Source of the DNA: JBOICV01 sp050740255
GTDB taxonomy: Bacteria; Pseudomonadota; Gammaproteobacteria; Nevskiales; JBOICV01
NCBI GenBank assembly: GCA_050740255.1
Contig: JBOICV010000176.1
Coordinates: forward strand, 1 to 64,000
Reading direction: 5' to 3'
DNA length: 64,000 bases
In this document: positions 63,416 through 64,000 of the stretch, one piece after another
How the letters are laid out: the number at the start of each line of letters is the position of its first letter
Position numbering within the stretch: position 1 is the stretch's first letter
Position numbers and translations under genes: made by a program
Notes under the pieces: model-generated
Databases searched by the model: none
Seen by the model: the letters and a program-made list of their open reading frames with translations, nothing else
What the model was told of the DNA's origin: nothing

Positions 63416-63742
63416 ATGGCCAAGGCGATAACCCTGACTACTCTACAAATCGTGCCGGGCAAACGCATCGTCGAGCACTACGGCCTGGTCTGCGGCAGTA
63501 CCATCCGCGCCAAACACATCGGCCGCGATCTCGCCGCCGGCTTCAAGAACATTTTCGGCGGCGAGTTGAAGGGCTATACCGAATTGCTGCAGGAGTCGCG
63601 CGACGAGGCGACCGCGCGCATGGTCGAACAGGCCGCGCAGCTCGGCGCCAATGCCGTCCTCAACGTGCAATACGGCACTTCAGCCGTGGCGCCGGGGGCA
63701 GCCGAACTATTCGCTTACGGCACCGCGGTAAAGGTGGAGTAG
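63416..63742 (+). CDS. YbjQ/UPF0145 family protein
   Basis: 108 residues: LTTLQIVPGKRIVEHYGLVC, GSTIRAKHIGRDLAAGFKNI, FGGELKGYTELLQESRDEAT, ARMVEQAAQLGANAVLNVQY. YbjQ proteins form pentameric barrels; binding of metals has been proposed. The ATG is two bases after the stop of the previous gene. Confidence 0.92.
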   Translation: MAKAITLTTLQIVPGKRIVEHYGLVCGSTIRAKHIGRDLAAGFKNIFGGELKGYTELLQESRDEATARMVEQAAQLGANAVLNVQYGTSAVAPGAAELFAYGTAVKVE

Positions 63743-63781
63743 CGCGAGTAGCGCACGGCCGGATGCGAGCAGAGACGCCCG

Positions 63782-64000
63782 ATGGAAAACTACATTGACC
63801 TGATCGTTTTTCTAGCCTTGCTGGCGGCGGGCTATGTGTTTGGCAGCATTGCCGAGAGTCAGCATTATCGCTCGATCCGGCAGCGCGAAAAGGCTTTTCT
63901 GCGCATCGCCGCAGTACCGTCGGAAATTATCCCCTCGGGTCGCTTCGAGACCGTCGGCATGGTCTGCGGCAATGTCGTGATCTCGGTGGACTACTTCAAG
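63782..64000 (+). CDS. Membrane-anchored YbjQ-like protein (partial)
   Basis: The gene runs off the window after 73 codons. It begins with a transmembrane helix (LIVFLALLAAGYVFGSIA), then a basic linker (QHYRSIRQREKAFLRIA), then the start of a YbjQ-like domain (GRFETVGMVCGNVVISVDYF). Tandem soluble and membrane-anchored YbjQ genes are a frequent arrangement. Confidence 0.75.
   Translation, partial: MENYIDLIVFLALLAAGYVFGSIAESQHYRSIRQREKAFLRIAAVPSEIIPSGRFETVGMVCGNVVISVDYFK

Overview
The window is GC-rich, densely coded bacterial chromosome. The gene families (TRAP transporter with a TatT lipoprotein, DesT/FabR-type regulators with acyl desaturases, PurT, MtgA, FadH, TypA, REP-type intergenic palindromes) point to a gammaproteobacterium or a close relative. 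The species cannot be told from the sequence. No rRNA, tRNA or CRISPR array was seen. The window opens in a REP palindrome fused to a 5'-less prfC and closes inside a second YbjQ-like gene.

Layout. 1-5.9 kb: prfC end, a frameshifted MFS exporter, a CorA-like protein with a large N-terminal domain, and a small accessory patch (decayed MBL and VOC remnants, brnTA, an unknown ORF). 5.9-18 kb: fadH, an MMPL/RND exporter with a LolA-like partner, then TatT and a TRAP transporter. The TRAP operon is split between dctP and dctQ by about 2.7 kb holding a LysR gene, a DUF924 gene and a second brnTA pair; this pair lies between two near-identical 49/50-bp direct repeats that duplicate the start of dctQ. 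18-25 kb: SYLF protein, MBL hydrolase, YheT-type hydrolase, TfoX-N protein, lipase-like hydrolase, glycosyltransferase, purT, mtgA. 25-33 kb: a 4-hydroxybutyryl-CoA dehydratase-like enzyme, SWIB protein, hydrolase, adenylate cyclase-like protein, AhpD-like protein, a ParE-type toxin-antitoxin pair and typA. 33.3-35.4 kb: a response regulator cut in two by a complete IS3-family element with a 3-bp target duplication.

35.4-42.6 kb is a lipid desaturation locus: a TetR regulator of DesT/FabR type, divergent from a desC-desB-like pair (reductase, desaturase), then a small unknown gene, a second reductase and two more desaturases. The divergent promoter region carries three 18-bp near-palindromes of the same type. 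A second island at 56.9-61 kb has two OLE1-type acyl-CoA desaturases and a second TetR regulator with its own CACGTG-centred palindrome. Together these suggest a membrane with actively tuned unsaturation.

42.6-56.8 kb: carbonic anhydrase, a minus-strand operon (GT-C-like membrane protein, FMN hydroxyacid oxidase, SMP-30 protein, crotonase), a second GT-C-like protein, pyruvate kinase with a GFA-family gene, another crotonase, a membrane-anchored caspase-like protein coupled to an L,D-transpeptidase, and a MATE exporter. 59-64 kb: tautomerase, hicBA, desaturase, a long acetyl-CoA hydrolase/CoA-transferase family protein and two YbjQ proteins. Four toxin-antitoxin modules are spread over the window.

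The best candidates for undescribed biology are the caspase-like/L,D-transpeptidase pair, the brnTA cassette bounded by dctQ duplications, and the desaturase locus with its stacked operators.
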